Positions 54,046-62,401 of a stretch of 64,000 bases of DNA are shown in pieces (positions within the stretch are counted from its first letter, which is position 1; every line of letters begins with the position of its first letter). The DNA comes from Nonlabens xiamenensis. GTDB taxonomy: Bacteria > Bacteroidota > Bacteroidia > Flavobacteriales > Flavobacteriaceae. A model generated the notes under the pieces. The model was given only the letters and a program-made list of their open reading frames with translations. It ran no database searches and had not been told where the DNA came from. Where the stretch lies: assembly GCF_003865345.1 (NCBI RefSeq), contig NZ_RMVE01000007.1, forward strand, positions 41,237 through 105,236. Reading direction: 5' to 3'. The position numbers and the translations under genes were made by a program.

Positions 54046-54309
54046 TATTTTTTATTTATCTGGTTCACAAGAATGACAATTTACAGCACAGGCACTCATA
54101 TCGCTTTTCGGCTTTTTGCGTCAACGGATGTTTGATTTACAAGTCAAGACAAAGCAAAAAAAAAAAGAGAGAGAAGTCAAAAAGGGGGATGCCTCTTAAC
54201 AAAACCCTAACGATTCGACGATCGCAGTTGTTAAGGTTTCATAAAAAACTGTGAATCATTTAAGAATAGCTTCCTAAAAATTAACGAACAGACCCGAAAG
54301 CTTACCAAT
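54046..54309. other. Region without a supported gene
   Basis: About 260 bp with a low-complexity tract (an A-run of about 11 bases followed by GAGAGA at 54158-54176). No gene, RNA or repeat family is recognised. Confidence 0.35.
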
Positions 54310-54341
54310 AAAAAATCCCTCTAGCTGTTTGCTAGAGGGAT
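54310..54341 (-). terminator. Terminator behind a gene remnant
   Basis: An 11-bp perfect stem, ATCCCTCTAGC and GCTAGAGGGAT, loop of 5, followed on the minus strand by a T-run. It lies 12 bp beyond the stop of the remnant at 54354-54485. Confidence 0.8.
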
Positions 54342-54353
54342 CTTTAATGCTAC

Positions 54354-54485
54354 TTATTTAAAACTCAATTTCTTGTTTTTATACTCGTAATCATTTTCAA
54401 TTAGATCAGGATAGAACCATTTAAAATGACCAGCTCCGTAGACGACAGTTATCCCCTTCATCTGAAAGTATTGCAGATTCTTCTA
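54354..54485 (-). pseudogene. 3' remnant of a TraB/DUF5694-like gene
   Basis: The minus-strand frame ending at TAA 54356-54354 reads NLQYFQMKGITVVYGAGHF then about 20 more residues. The strand followed by YGAGHF resembles the C-terminal part of TraB/DUF5694-type proteins. An in-frame TAG lies just upstream, and no N-terminal part is found before the palindrome copy 14. The gene therefore seems to have lost its 5' part while keeping its terminator. Family resemblance is weak. Confidence 0.45.
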
Positions 54486-54554
54486 TGAAGATACCATATA
54501 CATTTTAACTGAATATGGTTGATTGAGCGGTTATTCATTAAATGAATTGATAAG

Positions 54555-54568
54555 GCTTTCGCGAAAGC
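54555..54568. repeat. Palindrome copy 14 (rpe promoter region)
   Basis: GCTTTCGCGAAAGC, ending 13 bp upstream of the rpe -7 element, so it covers the place where a -33 element would lie. Confidence 0.95.
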
Positions 54569-54581
54569 GTATCCAAAAACC

Positions 54582-54589
54582 TATTTTTG
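54582..54589 (+). promoter_or_regulatory. -7 element for rpe
   Basis: TATTTTTG matches TAnnTTTG; RNA would start near 54596, 13 bases before the ATG. Confidence 0.55.
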
Positions 54590-54608
54590 CCATACAAAAC
54601 CTCAATTC

Positions 54609-55268
54609 ATGTCAAAACTAATTGCTCCTTCGATTCTTGCTGCCGACTTCGCCAACCTACAACGGGATGTAGAAATGGTCAACCGTTCTGATGCTGACTG
54701 GTTCCATATCGACATCATGGATGGTGTGTTTGTACCCAATATTTCCTTTGGTATGCCCGTATTGAGAGATATTGCCAAACATGCGACAAAAACCATCGAT
54801 ACGCACTTGATGATTGTGGACCCTGATCGATATGTAAAGACTTTTGCTGAATTGGGTTGTGATGTACTTACTGTGCATTACGAGGCCTGCACTCACTTGC
54901 ACCGAACTCTGCAATTGATAAAATCCCACGGTATGAAAGCCGGTGTGGCTTTGAATCCGCATACGAGTGTTCATTTATTAAGCGATGTTATACAAGATAT
55001 TGATTTGGTGTGCCTGATGAGCGTCAATCCAGGATTTGGCGGTCAACAGTTTATTGAAAATACTTACGATAAGATCACCCAACTCAAAAAAATCATTGGA
55101 GCTAAAAATACAGATACCTTGATTGAGATTGATGGGGGTGTTACAGACAAAAATGCGGTACAATTAATAGAAGCAGGCGCCGACGTGCTGGTCGCAGGAA
55201 GCTATGTTTTTAAGGCTACAGATCAAGAAGCCACTATTGCTCATCTTAAGACCTTGGTGAATCCTTAA
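54609..55268 (+). CDS. rpe: Ribulose-phosphate 3-epimerase
   Basis: A 219-residue TIM-barrel epimerase. It has APSILAADFANL, the metal-binding HIDIMDG, GVALNPHT, SVNPGFGGQ and EIDGGV. It interconverts ribulose 5-phosphate and xylulose 5-phosphate in the pentose phosphate pathway. Normal length. A palindrome copy lies over its upstream promoter half. Confidence 0.96.
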   Translation: MSKLIAPSILAADFANLQRDVEMVNRSDADWFHIDIMDGVFVPNISFGMPVLRDIAKHATKTIDTHLMIVDPDRYVKTFAELGCDVLTVHYEACTHLHRTLQLIKSHGMKAGVALNPHTSVHLLSDVIQDIDLVCLMSVNPGFGGQQFIENTYDKITQLKKIIGAKNTDTLIEIDGGVTDKNAVQLIEAGADVLVAGSYVFKATDQEATIAHLKTLVNP

Positions 55269-55283
55269 GTTACACCAACTCAA

Positions 55284-55302
55284 GTGCTAAAAAACTTAGC
55301 AC
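55284..55302 (+). terminator. Weak hairpin after rpe
   Basis: GTGCTAA and TTAGCAC, 7-bp stem with loop AAAAC, 16 bp after the stop. No T-run follows on the plus strand. Confidence 0.3.
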
Positions 55303-55380
55303 CAGAAATGTTTTAGACAGGACACATAACTTAATGATTATTTAACTTATGTCCATGACAATCAAACTATTAAATAGCAG

Positions 55381-55388
55381 TACTTTTG
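55381..55388 (+). promoter_or_regulatory. -7 element for the MarC-family gene
   Basis: TACTTTTG; expected RNA start near 55395, just before ATG 55401. A TTG start at 55386 is excluded because it lies inside this element. Confidence 0.5.
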
Positions 55389-55400
55389 CGCCCTCAAAAA

Positions 55401-56012
55401 ATGAGATATATGAGTGCTGCGATGGTTACCGAATTTTTCACATCCTTTAATTTTAAGGATACTTTTACGGCAGGAATGATCCTGTTTGCGGTTATTGATA
55501 TCATCGGGAGTATTCCCATTATTGTAGATTTGCGACGCAAGGTGGGTCACGTGCAAAGTGAAAAAGCCTCGATCGTGGCAGGTATCCTCATGATCGTATT
55601 TATGTTTGTAGGGGAAAGCATGTTGGGCCTAATAGGTATTGACGTTAACTCTTTTGCCGTGGCAGGAGCCTTTATTATTTTCTTTATCGCCTTGGAAATG
55701 ATTCTGGGTATCCAACTCTACAAAGACGACGCTCCAGAAACTGCCGCTATCATTCCGATTGCGTTTCCACTAATTGCTGGTGCGGGAACTCTAACTTCTG
55801 TACTCTCACTGAGATCCGAGTTTGCCGCCATCAATATTATCGTGGCGATTATTTTTAACATTGGCTTTGTGTATGTGGTGCTAAAGAACTCAGGCAGAAT
55901 CGAGAAGCTGATCGGAAAGCAAGGCATCAACGTGGTCAGAAAGATTTTTGGTGTTATCTTGCTGGCCATCGCCGTTAAACTTTTTGCGACCAATATCAAA
56001 GAATTGTTCTAG
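55401..56012 (+). CDS. MarC family membrane protein
   Basis: A 203-residue protein with six hydrophobic helices, of the MarC/UPF0056 family. Features are FAVIDIIGSIPI in helix 1, a loop with ETAAIIPIAFPLIAGAGTL, and a C-terminal amphipathic end. The function of the family is unknown; an earlier link to antibiotic resistance is not supported. ATG at 55401 or 55410 are both possible. It is followed by a small membrane protein gene 2 bp downstream. Confidence 0.88.
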   Translation: MRYMSAAMVTEFFTSFNFKDTFTAGMILFAVIDIIGSIPIIVDLRRKVGHVQSEKASIVAGILMIVFMFVGESMLGLIGIDVNSFAVAGAFIIFFIALEMILGIQLYKDDAPETAAIIPIAFPLIAGAGTLTSVLSLRSEFAAINIIVAIIFNIGFVYVVLKNSGRIEKLIGKQGINVVRKIFGVILLAIAVKLFATNIKELF

Positions 56013-56014
56013 AG

Positions 56015-56218
56015 ATGAAGTACGTGTATTACAGTATAATTATGCTGGCCACCGCCAGTTTTATTTTCAATGCCACCAAATTAGATTTGGACAACCTGCT
56101 CGTAGGCGAAAGCCAGATAGGAGTGATAAGTATGATTGCCGCTTTATGCGTGGTTGTACTGATGGCCATCATGTTGGTTTCCCAACGCATAAAAAACAAA
56201 TATGAAGCGCTTTCCTAG
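56015..56218 (+). CDS. Small two-helix membrane protein
   Basis: A 67-residue protein with two hydrophobic segments (residues 4-20 and 37-56) and a basic end. It starts 2 bp after the MarC-family stop, so it is probably co-transcribed. Its stop TAG overlaps the stop of the convergent S41 protease gene in the shared bases CTAG. No family name is known to me. Confidence 0.65.
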   Translation: MKYVYYSIIMLATASFIFNATKLDLDNLLVGESQIGVISMIAALCVVVLMAIMLVSQRIKNKYEALS

Positions 56219-57822
56219 GATCTAGTATCTTCTTGCTGTGCTTTTTTATCCAACTCCAGTAGTTTTTCAATCATCCGGTCTTGCTCATTGAGCAACATAA
56301 TTTTGAGCTGGGTTGAAAATAATTGCTCTGCCATCGAGGATTTAATAATTAAGCCAATCTCGTCCCGGTAACCAGGTAATTTGATACTGGTGTTATATAA
56401 CTGGGCGTAATTGATAAACTCCCTCATCAAACTTTCTGGAACCTGATAATCATTTAAGAAGGTTTGTTTATCTATATCCCGGATGTATTGACCTTCTCCT
56501 TGTAAATAGCGATTGACAAATTGATCAGCAAATCCTGTTCGTCCAAAGTAGTCCAGCGTTTGTAATACATACCCCTCTGGACTGGGAACAAATATATCTG
56601 GGATGATGCCGCCACCGCCATAGACAATTTTACCGCCAGGCGTCACTCTTTTCAAGGAATCGTTTACTTCAATATTATCTGCATTTTCGAGTTCGCCATT
56701 CTGATACCTATCAATATATTCCTTAAAATAGGCTTCATTGCCATCGTCATAGGGACGCTGAATACTTCTTCCCGTAGGGGTATAATAACGCGCAATTGTG
56801 AGACGCACCGAACTACCATCTCCCAGTTTAATTTCCTGCTGCACCAAGCCTTTTCCGAAACTTCTTCTACCCAGGATCACTCCCCTATCATTGTCTTGTA
56901 AAGCTCCTGCGATCACCTCACTAGCACTTGCACTGTTCTCATTGATAAGGATATACACCTCTTTGTCTTCATAGCTTCCCTCATCTGTTGCATAGCTATC
57001 TTTTCTTTTATTATTTCGGTCCTTTTGAAATAGGATCAACTGATTCTCTTTTAAGAATTCGTCGGCAATTCTGACGGCTGCGCTCAAGACCCCGCCAGGA
57101 TTATCTCTCAGGTCCAATGCCAGACGGCGCGCACCTTTTCTTTTTAATCGGTTGACAGCGGTCAAAAATTCTTTTTCGGTCGTTTCGGAAAATCGATTGA
57201 TTTTGATGTACCCCAAATCTTCGGCAAGCATATAGGCTGCGTCAATACTTTTAAGTGATACGTCTCCTCTAATAACTGGGATATTAATTACTTCATCATC
57301 GCCAGGCCGTAAAACCCCTAAGATAACCTTGGATCCTTTTTCTCCTTTCAACACATCGGTTGAAACTTTGTTTTCACCGTACAGGGGTTTTCCATCCACG
57401 TAGAGAATCTTATCTCCTCCTTTGATACCAGCCCGGTCGCTGGGCCCATTTTCTATAGCTCTTAAAACGGAGATACTGTCTTCATTGACAAAAAATCTAA
57501 TCCCAATACCGACAAAGTCACCACGCATGCTATTGGCAATATCCTCTGCCTCGTCGCTCGGGATATAGACAGAATGTGGATCCAGGTTTTGCATGATTTC
57601 ATTCACCGTAACATCCACAATGCTATCTGTGTTTACTTTATCCACATAACGCTCGTCAATCAAATCGATCAAGCGGTTGAGTTTGCGCTTTTTAAGACTA
57701 CTCGTGGTTGCTATGTATTCAGCGCCCAGGCCATCGCCGCCTACGACATTTCCCAACCACATGCCAATGGCAAAGAATATACCCAAGAAAAGTGGATAGA
57801 AAATATAGCCTTTTTTCATCAA
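56215..57822 (-). CDS. S41 family C-terminal processing peptidase
   Basis: A 535-residue periplasmic protease anchored by one N-terminal helix (residues 8-25). It has a PDZ domain (about 95-185) and a Ser/Lys catalytic domain with Ser299 in ENSASASE and Lys324 in SFGKGLVQ, at the 25-residue spacing of CtpA/Tsp. It cleaves periplasmic proteins at their C-terminal ends. It overlaps the dCMP deaminase stop by 4 bp, so it is translated in coupling with it. Confidence 0.93.
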   Translation of the reverse strand: MMKKGYIFYPLFLGIFFAIGMWLGNVVGGDGLGAEYIATTSSLKKRKLNRLIDLIDERYVDKVNTDSIVDVTVNEIMQNLDPHSVYIPSDEAEDIANSMRGDFVGIGIRFFVNEDSISVLRAIENGPSDRAGIKGGDKILYVDGKPLYGENKVSTDVLKGEKGSKVILGVLRPGDDEVINIPVIRGDVSLKSIDAAYMLAEDLGYIKINRFSETTEKEFLTAVNRLKRKGARRLALDLRDNPGGVLSAAVRIADEFLKENQLILFQKDRNNKRKDSYATDEGSYEDKEVYILINENSASASEVIAGALQDNDRGVILGRRSFGKGLVQQEIKLGDGSSVRLTIARYYTPTGRSIQRPYDDGNEAYFKEYIDRYQNGELENADNIEVNDSLKRVTPGGKIVYGGGGIIPDIFVPSPEGYVLQTLDYFGRTGFADQFVNRYLQGEGQYIRDIDKQTFLNDYQVPESLMREFINYAQLYNTSIKLPGYRDEIGLIIKSSMAEQLFSTQLKIMLLNEQDRMIEKLLELDKKAQQEDTRS

Positions 57823-58247
57823 TCGAGTTTTTCAATTTGCTGCAGAACAACACCGGCTTTTTCTAGAAATCGGAGTCCGCTGTCGTCCTTGTATGCCTCT
57901 TGGTACACTACACGTTTTATGCCGCTTTGATGAATCAGCTTACTGCAATCCTTACAAGGTGACATGGTAATGTAAAGCGTGGCATCTTGGCAACTTTGGG
58001 TAGAACCTGCCACTTTGAGAATAGCATTGGCCTCAGCATGGAGTACGTACCACTTAGTATACCCCTCCTCATCCTCACAAAAATTTTCAAATCCGCTGGG
58101 TGTACCATTATATCCATCGCTGATGATCATGCGGTCCCTGACGATCAGGGCGCCTACTTGGCGGCGCTGACAATGGGAAAGTTTGGCCCATTCTGCAGCC
58201 ATACGTAGATAGGCTATATCGTAGCGCATTTGTTTTTGCTTGTTCAA
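57819..58247 (-). CDS. dCMP deaminase family protein
   Basis: A 142-residue zinc deaminase. It has the HAE motif (LHAEANAI) and PCxxC (SPCKDC), and the nucleotide-recognition segment DGYNGTPSGFENFC typical of dCMP deaminase. It makes dUMP from dCMP for thymidylate supply. The start is TTG at 58247 or ATG at 58229. A -7-like TATATTTA lies at 58291-58284. It is the first gene of a two-gene unit with the S41 protease. Confidence 0.9.
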   Translation of the reverse strand: MNKQKQMRYDIAYLRMAAEWAKLSHCQRRQVGALIVRDRMIISDGYNGTPSGFENFCEDEEGYTKWYVLHAEANAILKVAGSTQSCQDATLYITMSPCKDCSKLIHQSGIKRVVYQEAYKDDSGLRFLEKAGVVLQQIEKLD

Positions 58248-58412
58248 TCTATTGTTTTGTTAATTCAGCGACTTGTTAGAAGGTAAATATAAAAAACTGT
58301 AGAGAAGTCCGTTAGGCGTCAATTGTTAATATGTGTTATGCAGCAGTCCAGCCTGGACCTATAGTTCAGGTTTGACCATGGTTAGCGTGAATCAAAACTA
58401 ACAGGTAAATCT

Positions 58413-59003
58413 CTAAAAAATCCAGCGACTGATCAATAGTGGTAGGACCATCCCAAAAATAATGGCTGATATAATTTGCACCCATTCCTTTTTATTGAAA
58501 CGAAAGAGACCTGTAAATAGAAAATTGAGTATCAGAACAATAAAAATGATGAGCAATTGGCCAATCTCAATACCTAAGGCAAATTCCAAGAGTACTAATA
58601 ACTTACTTTCTGCTCCGGCGGCCAACATTTGAAATTCGCTGGCAAAACCAAAACCATGGATGAGACCAAAGAAAAGGGCAAAAATCATCGTTATCCAATT
58701 GGCATGGTCACGATGCCGTCTACCCGCTGTAAAGATGTTGTACAAGGCCGTTACGGCTATGGTCACTACAATGAGAAATTCTATGTAAGAGCTGTTCATC
58801 CGGACCCCACCGTATTCTACTAAAATTAAGGACAGAATATGACCCACAGTAAATGCCAAACTTAGCCCCAACAACTTTTTCCAACTATTGAATAAAAAAG
58901 GAACCGCCATCAATATGAAAAATAGAACATGGTCATAAGCACCTATTCTAAAGTTGATCACATGATAAAAACCCTCCTTGACATATAAAATAAAATCATC
59001 CAT
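58413..59003 (-). CDS. HupE/UreJ family membrane protein
   Basis: A 196-residue protein with six or seven helices. It has the HupE/UreJ signature: GAYDHVLFF in the first loop, FTVGHILSL in helix 3 and FGLIHGFGFA in helix 5, with conserved His and Asp residues that bind metal. The family includes nickel or cobalt permeases, but many members in Bacteroidota have no known substrate. No hydrogenase or urease gene is in the window. Confidence 0.87.
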   Translation of the reverse strand: MDDFILYVKEGFYHVINFRIGAYDHVLFFILMAVPFLFNSWKKLLGLSLAFTVGHILSLILVEYGGVRMNSSYIEFLIVVTIAVTALYNIFTAGRRHRDHANWITMIFALFFGLIHGFGFASEFQMLAAGAESKLLVLLEFALGIEIGQLLIIFIVLILNFLFTGLFRFNKKEWVQIISAIIFGMVLPLLISRWIF

Positions 59004-59200
59004 AAGTAAACATCAGCATAAAAACCAAATGTACTATATACTAAAATGCAATAAAAACCTAAGACCCATGTTTTATCCAAGAAGTTCAAAATCAGGCGCA
59101 ATCATAGCTAAGAAGAGTGTGTTTTATCGACAAAGAACCCAACTTAAAGTTAAAAAGAAAGAATAGCTCGACATTTTCCCTAGTACACCTAAAGATTAAG

Positions 59201-59208
59201 TATTTTTG
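59201..59208 (+). promoter_or_regulatory. -7 element for the hybrid histidine kinase
   Basis: TATTTTTG; RNA would start near 59215. A TTG at 59206 lies inside the element and is excluded as a start. Confidence 0.5.
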
Positions 59209-59229
59209 TATTCCTTTAAAATTGAAGCG

Positions 59230-61488
59230 TTGAGCCGGTTCTTTTGTTTTTTATTTATCCTGACAATTCATGTTGTAGGTAATGCACAACAACTGACGGA
59301 AAATCGTATTGATCCTGTCAAAAAAGATTCGATGCTCGCAGTGGTGGATTCCTTGTTAAACACATCCTACTACCTCTTTGCCGAGGGGCGATTCAAAGAC
59401 TCTTTTGCCACCAACCTCAAATCTCTACAGCTATCCATGGAGCTGGAAAACGACCGGTATACTGCTACGGCCTACGGATATTTAGGTTATGACTACTTGT
59501 ACCAGGGAGACACCCTTGCCGGACTTAAAAGTTTTGAAAATGCGCACGAGATCGCCCTTAAGATTGGGGACTCACTAATGTTGGCTAATACATTTGGTGA
59601 TCTAGCTAGTCTTTATGCGGGTATGTCAGGCATGGAGAAAAAGGGGAGGCAATATACCTTAAAGGCGATGGATATGTACGAGCGTATGAAGGATACCATT
59701 GGACTTCAATATGTGTATTATAATTACGCCGATGGCTTAAATTCAAAAGGTAAGCACGACGAGATGAAAGTGCTGCTGGATAAATTAAATTCCAGCATGT
59801 TTGATCGTGTTAGAGACACCGGATATAGGGCAGGAATTAACACCCTAATGGCAGATTACTTTATTGCTAAAAACGATACCAATAGAGCTGATTCAGTCTT
59901 ACTAGCAACTATCGAATTAGGGCAACGTCAACCTATCTCAAATGAGTTGGAACGGTCCTATTTTCTCTACTCCCAGAGTCTTGCCGACCAGAAAAAATAT
60001 AAGCAGGCTTATGAATATCGCCTGAAATATGAACAAGTACACGATGCCAACCTAAAAGAGAAAAATTCGGCAGAGAATAAACGTCTGGCTGCAGCTTTTC
60101 AGATAGATCAATTTAGAAAGGAATTAGAGCAGTCGGAAAATCAAAACCAACTCCAAGAAGAAAAAATGAAGAGTCAAACCCTCTTCAACTACATACTCAT
60201 TGCAGTTTCCATGGTGGCCTTTACTGGTTTTATCATCATATTTTTGCTTTCGCGAAAGCGAAAAGAACTCAATCAGTTACTCCGCGCAAAAAACAGAGAA
60301 TACCTGGAAGCAAAAGCGCAATCTGAGCAATTGGCCAGGGTAAAAAGTGACTTCTTTAGTACAGTGAGCCACGAATTGCGCACACCACTGTATGGAGTAA
60401 TCGGACTCAGTAGCATTCTCTTGGAAAACAATACCGATAAATCCAAAGAAGATGATCTGCGCAGCTTAAAATTTTCTGCCGATTATCTTTTGGCCTTGAT
60501 CAATGATGTTTTACAGATCAACAAGATCGATTCCAACAAGATCGATGATGAGCAAATAGATTTTGACGTCAAGGAATTAATAGAAAAGATTGTGATCACC
60601 TTTGAGTATATGAAAAGGCAGAACAACAACCAGATCTATATCCACTTGCCTGCTGATTTGCCTAAAAAACTGCATGGAAACGCTACTCGCTTGTCACAAA
60701 TTTTGATGAATCTAATAGGTAATGCCAATAAATTTACCGAAAATGGTCGTATCGATATCAGATTACAAACTACCCCATTAAAGAACGACCGTGTTAAAAT
60801 TGCTTTTTCAGTCAAAGACAACGGAGCTGGAATTTCTAAATCCAAGCAGCAACATGTTTTTGAAGAATTCAAACAAGGTGATTCGCACAGTTACAATTAT
60901 CAAGGTACTGGATTGGGATTGCCGATTGTTAAAAGATTACTAGAACTTTCAGGTTCTTCCATCCAATTGGAAAGCGAACTGGGGGTGGGGTCTGAATTTT
61001 CTTTTGAACTTTCCTACCCGGTCGTAGAGGCAGCAGACCAGAGCAATGACCAGATTGACAGCACTCCAGAAGAACCTGCCAAAATTGTGGTCCATACCGA
61101 TGAATTACAAGGCAAAAACATACTGATTGCAGAAGACAACCGCATCAACCAGATGGTGACCAAAAAAATTCTGGAAAAAGAAGGCGTCAATTGTGCCATT
61201 GCAGAAAACGGTCAGGAAGCAATAGAGGCTTTACAAAAACAAGATTTTGATTTGGTTTTGATGGATGTGAACATGCCCGTTATGGATGGTCTGGAAGCCA
61301 CTTTAGAAATCAGACAATTCAGTGATGTTCCCATCGTCGCTCTTACTGCCGTGGAAATCGAGGAAATGAGGGAAAGCATCATGGTCTCAGGCATGAACGA
61401 CATTATCGTCAAACCCTATGATGTCAAAGCCTTTAAAAAGATAATCGTCAAGAACCTGAATCCGCACCTCGCTCATATACGCTCATAG
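59230..61488 (+). CDS. Hybrid histidine kinase with TPR-like sensor and receiver domain
   Basis: A 752-residue protein starting at TTG 59230. It has a signal peptide, a helical TPR-like periplasmic region (to about 280), a coiled coil, one transmembrane helix (about 318-340), HisKA with phospho-His about 381 (FSTVSHELRTPL), an ATPase domain (N box NLIGNANKF, G1 KDNGAGIS, G2 GTGLGLPI) and a C-terminal receiver domain with phospho-Asp about 679 (VLMDVNMP), conserved Thr and Lys (VKPYD). The signal sensed is unknown and no DNA-binding domain follows, so the output must pass to a partner. A palindrome copy encodes LSRK immediately after the transmembrane helix (FLLSRKRKE). Confidence 0.93.
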   Translation: MSRFFCFLFILTIHVVGNAQQLTENRIDPVKKDSMLAVVDSLLNTSYYLFAEGRFKDSFATNLKSLQLSMELENDRYTATAYGYLGYDYLYQGDTLAGLKSFENAHEIALKIGDSLMLANTFGDLASLYAGMSGMEKKGRQYTLKAMDMYERMKDTIGLQYVYYNYADGLNSKGKHDEMKVLLDKLNSSMFDRVRDTGYRAGINTLMADYFIAKNDTNRADSVLLATIELGQRQPISNELERSYFLYSQSLADQKKYKQAYEYRLKYEQVHDANLKEKNSAENKRLAAAFQIDQFRKELEQSENQNQLQEEKMKSQTLFNYILIAVSMVAFTGFIIIFLLSRKRKELNQLLRAKNREYLEAKAQSEQLARVKSDFFSTVSHELRTPLYGVIGLSSILLENNTDKSKEDDLRSLKFSADYLLALINDVLQINKIDSNKIDDEQIDFDVKELIEKIVITFEYMKRQNNNQIYIHLPADLPKKLHGNATRLSQILMNLIGNANKFTENGRIDIRLQTTPLKNDRVKIAFSVKDNGAGISKSKQQHVFEEFKQGDSHSYNYQGTGLGLPIVKRLLELSGSSIQLESELGVGSEFSFELSYPVVEAADQSNDQIDSTPEEPAKIVVHTDELQGKNILIAEDNRINQMVTKKILEKEGVNCAIAENGQEAIEALQKQDFDLVLMDVNMPVMDGLEATLEIRQFSDVPIVALTAVEIEEMRESIMVSGMNDIIVKPYDVKAFKKIIVKNLNPHLAHIRS
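60246..60259. repeat. Palindrome copy 15 (inside the histidine kinase gene)
   Basis: GCTTTCGCGAAAGC, read as LSRK, forming the positive-inside end of the transmembrane helix. Confidence 0.95.
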
Positions 61489-61490
61489 AT

Positions 61491-61955
61491 TTAGCGCCAC
61501 TCGTCTCCACGTAATTTTGTAGCCGCAATGATGACGTCCATTCTGGAAATCTGACCAATCAACTTGCCATTTTCAGTCACTGGAAATCGGCGATGGCCAG
61601 TTTTTAAAAATCTAGAAGCCGCATCAAAAATATCTGCGTCCTGTGCTATAGTGGCAGGCTGTGAAGACATATACTCACTGACTTTCCTATCACCTACTGG
61701 CATGTTGTGGTATCTGCTATCACCGATGACATGCATCAAATCCGTATCACTAATAATGCCTACTAGATTTCCATCTGCATCCACCACTGGCCCACCTGTC
61801 ACTCGTTGTTTTAGCAAGGTTTCCATGACTTCAGTAATTCCCTGATCTGGGGTAAAGGTGATCAGTTTACGGGTCATATAATCCTTGACCTGAAACAGTT
61901 GTTTGGCCGATACTTCTTTTTCGGCACGACGGCCCATAAAACTTTTGATACCCAT
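61491..61955 (-). CDS. CBS domain protein
   Basis: A 154-residue protein made of two CBS motifs: VKDYMTRKLITFTPDQGITE through GIISDTDLM, and VSEYMSSQPATI through GQISRMDVI. CBS pairs bind adenosyl nucleotides and sense energy state. No effector domain is attached. The frame opens further upstream, but MGIKSFMGRR at 61955 is the usual N terminus and the extension contains no CBS features. The stop lies 2 bp from that of the convergent kinase gene. Confidence 0.88.
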   Translation of the reverse strand: MGIKSFMGRRAEKEVSAKQLFQVKDYMTRKLITFTPDQGITEVMETLLKQRVTGGPVVDADGNLVGIISDTDLMHVIGDSRYHNMPVGDRKVSEYMSSQPATIAQDADIFDAASRFLKTGHRRFPVTENGKLIGQISRMDVIIAATKLRGDEWR

Positions 61956-62190
61956 AAGAACATGATTTTTAAAGCCATAGAAGATACGAATTTTTCTATG
62001 AATCTTGTTAGACTTATTCGATGGAGGCTCCGTTTCAGATGAAATAGGCAAGATGCAGCCTTCATCCTGCATGGGTCATTGCCTTCAGGTAAGGTATAAC
62101 AGCCAGAGGTCAAAAATCCAACCATCTTTCTTTGTTATTTTGAAAGCCACTAAAAGGAGCACATCAGTTGAAAAGTCGACGAATTTTTAA

Positions 62191-62303
62191 TTAGTTGCTG
62201 GGATTAGATTTCCCACCATCTCTACGGGTAGCTAATCTTTTGCCTTGAGAAAGCACTATAAAATCCCGACCATCCGGATCAATCGCATTCATCGGATTGT
62301 TAG
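62191..62303 (-). pseudogene. Orphan C-terminal tail of an RHS core protein
   Basis: The minus-strand frame ending TAA 62193-62191 reads ANNPMNAIDPDGRDFIVLSQ and about 18 more residues. NP..AIDPDG is the closing motif of RHS repeat-associated core domains. No RHS body precedes it: the coding ends abruptly at a REP-like hairpin (62304-62332). It is thus a displaced tail. Confidence 0.65.
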
Positions 62304-62332
62304 CCCCGCTACCGCCAGTTTGCAACTGGTGG
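62304..62332 (+). repeat. REP-like hairpin, left of the RAYT gene
   Basis: CCCCGCTAC followed by a 9-bp stem, CCGCCAGTT and AACTGGTGG (one G-T pair), with loop TGC. It is inverted relative to the copy at 62819-62848, so the two bracket the RAYT gene. Confidence 0.8.
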
Positions 62333-62401
62333 TCACAACAGTAAGCCCACAAATCTAGCCCATAAACCCAATATCATCTATTTTCAAAATCGTATGGTCT
62401 T
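62304..62401. repeat. 98-bp direct repeat, copy A
   Basis: Matches 63903-64000 with two mismatches. It contains the REP-like hairpin and the 3' end of a RAYT gene. Confidence 0.95.

Noticed and set aside
58346..58358. GTCCAG-C-CTGGAC inverted repeat upstream of the HupE stop
   Set aside because: Short, no T-run, and no relation to a start or stop; probably chance.
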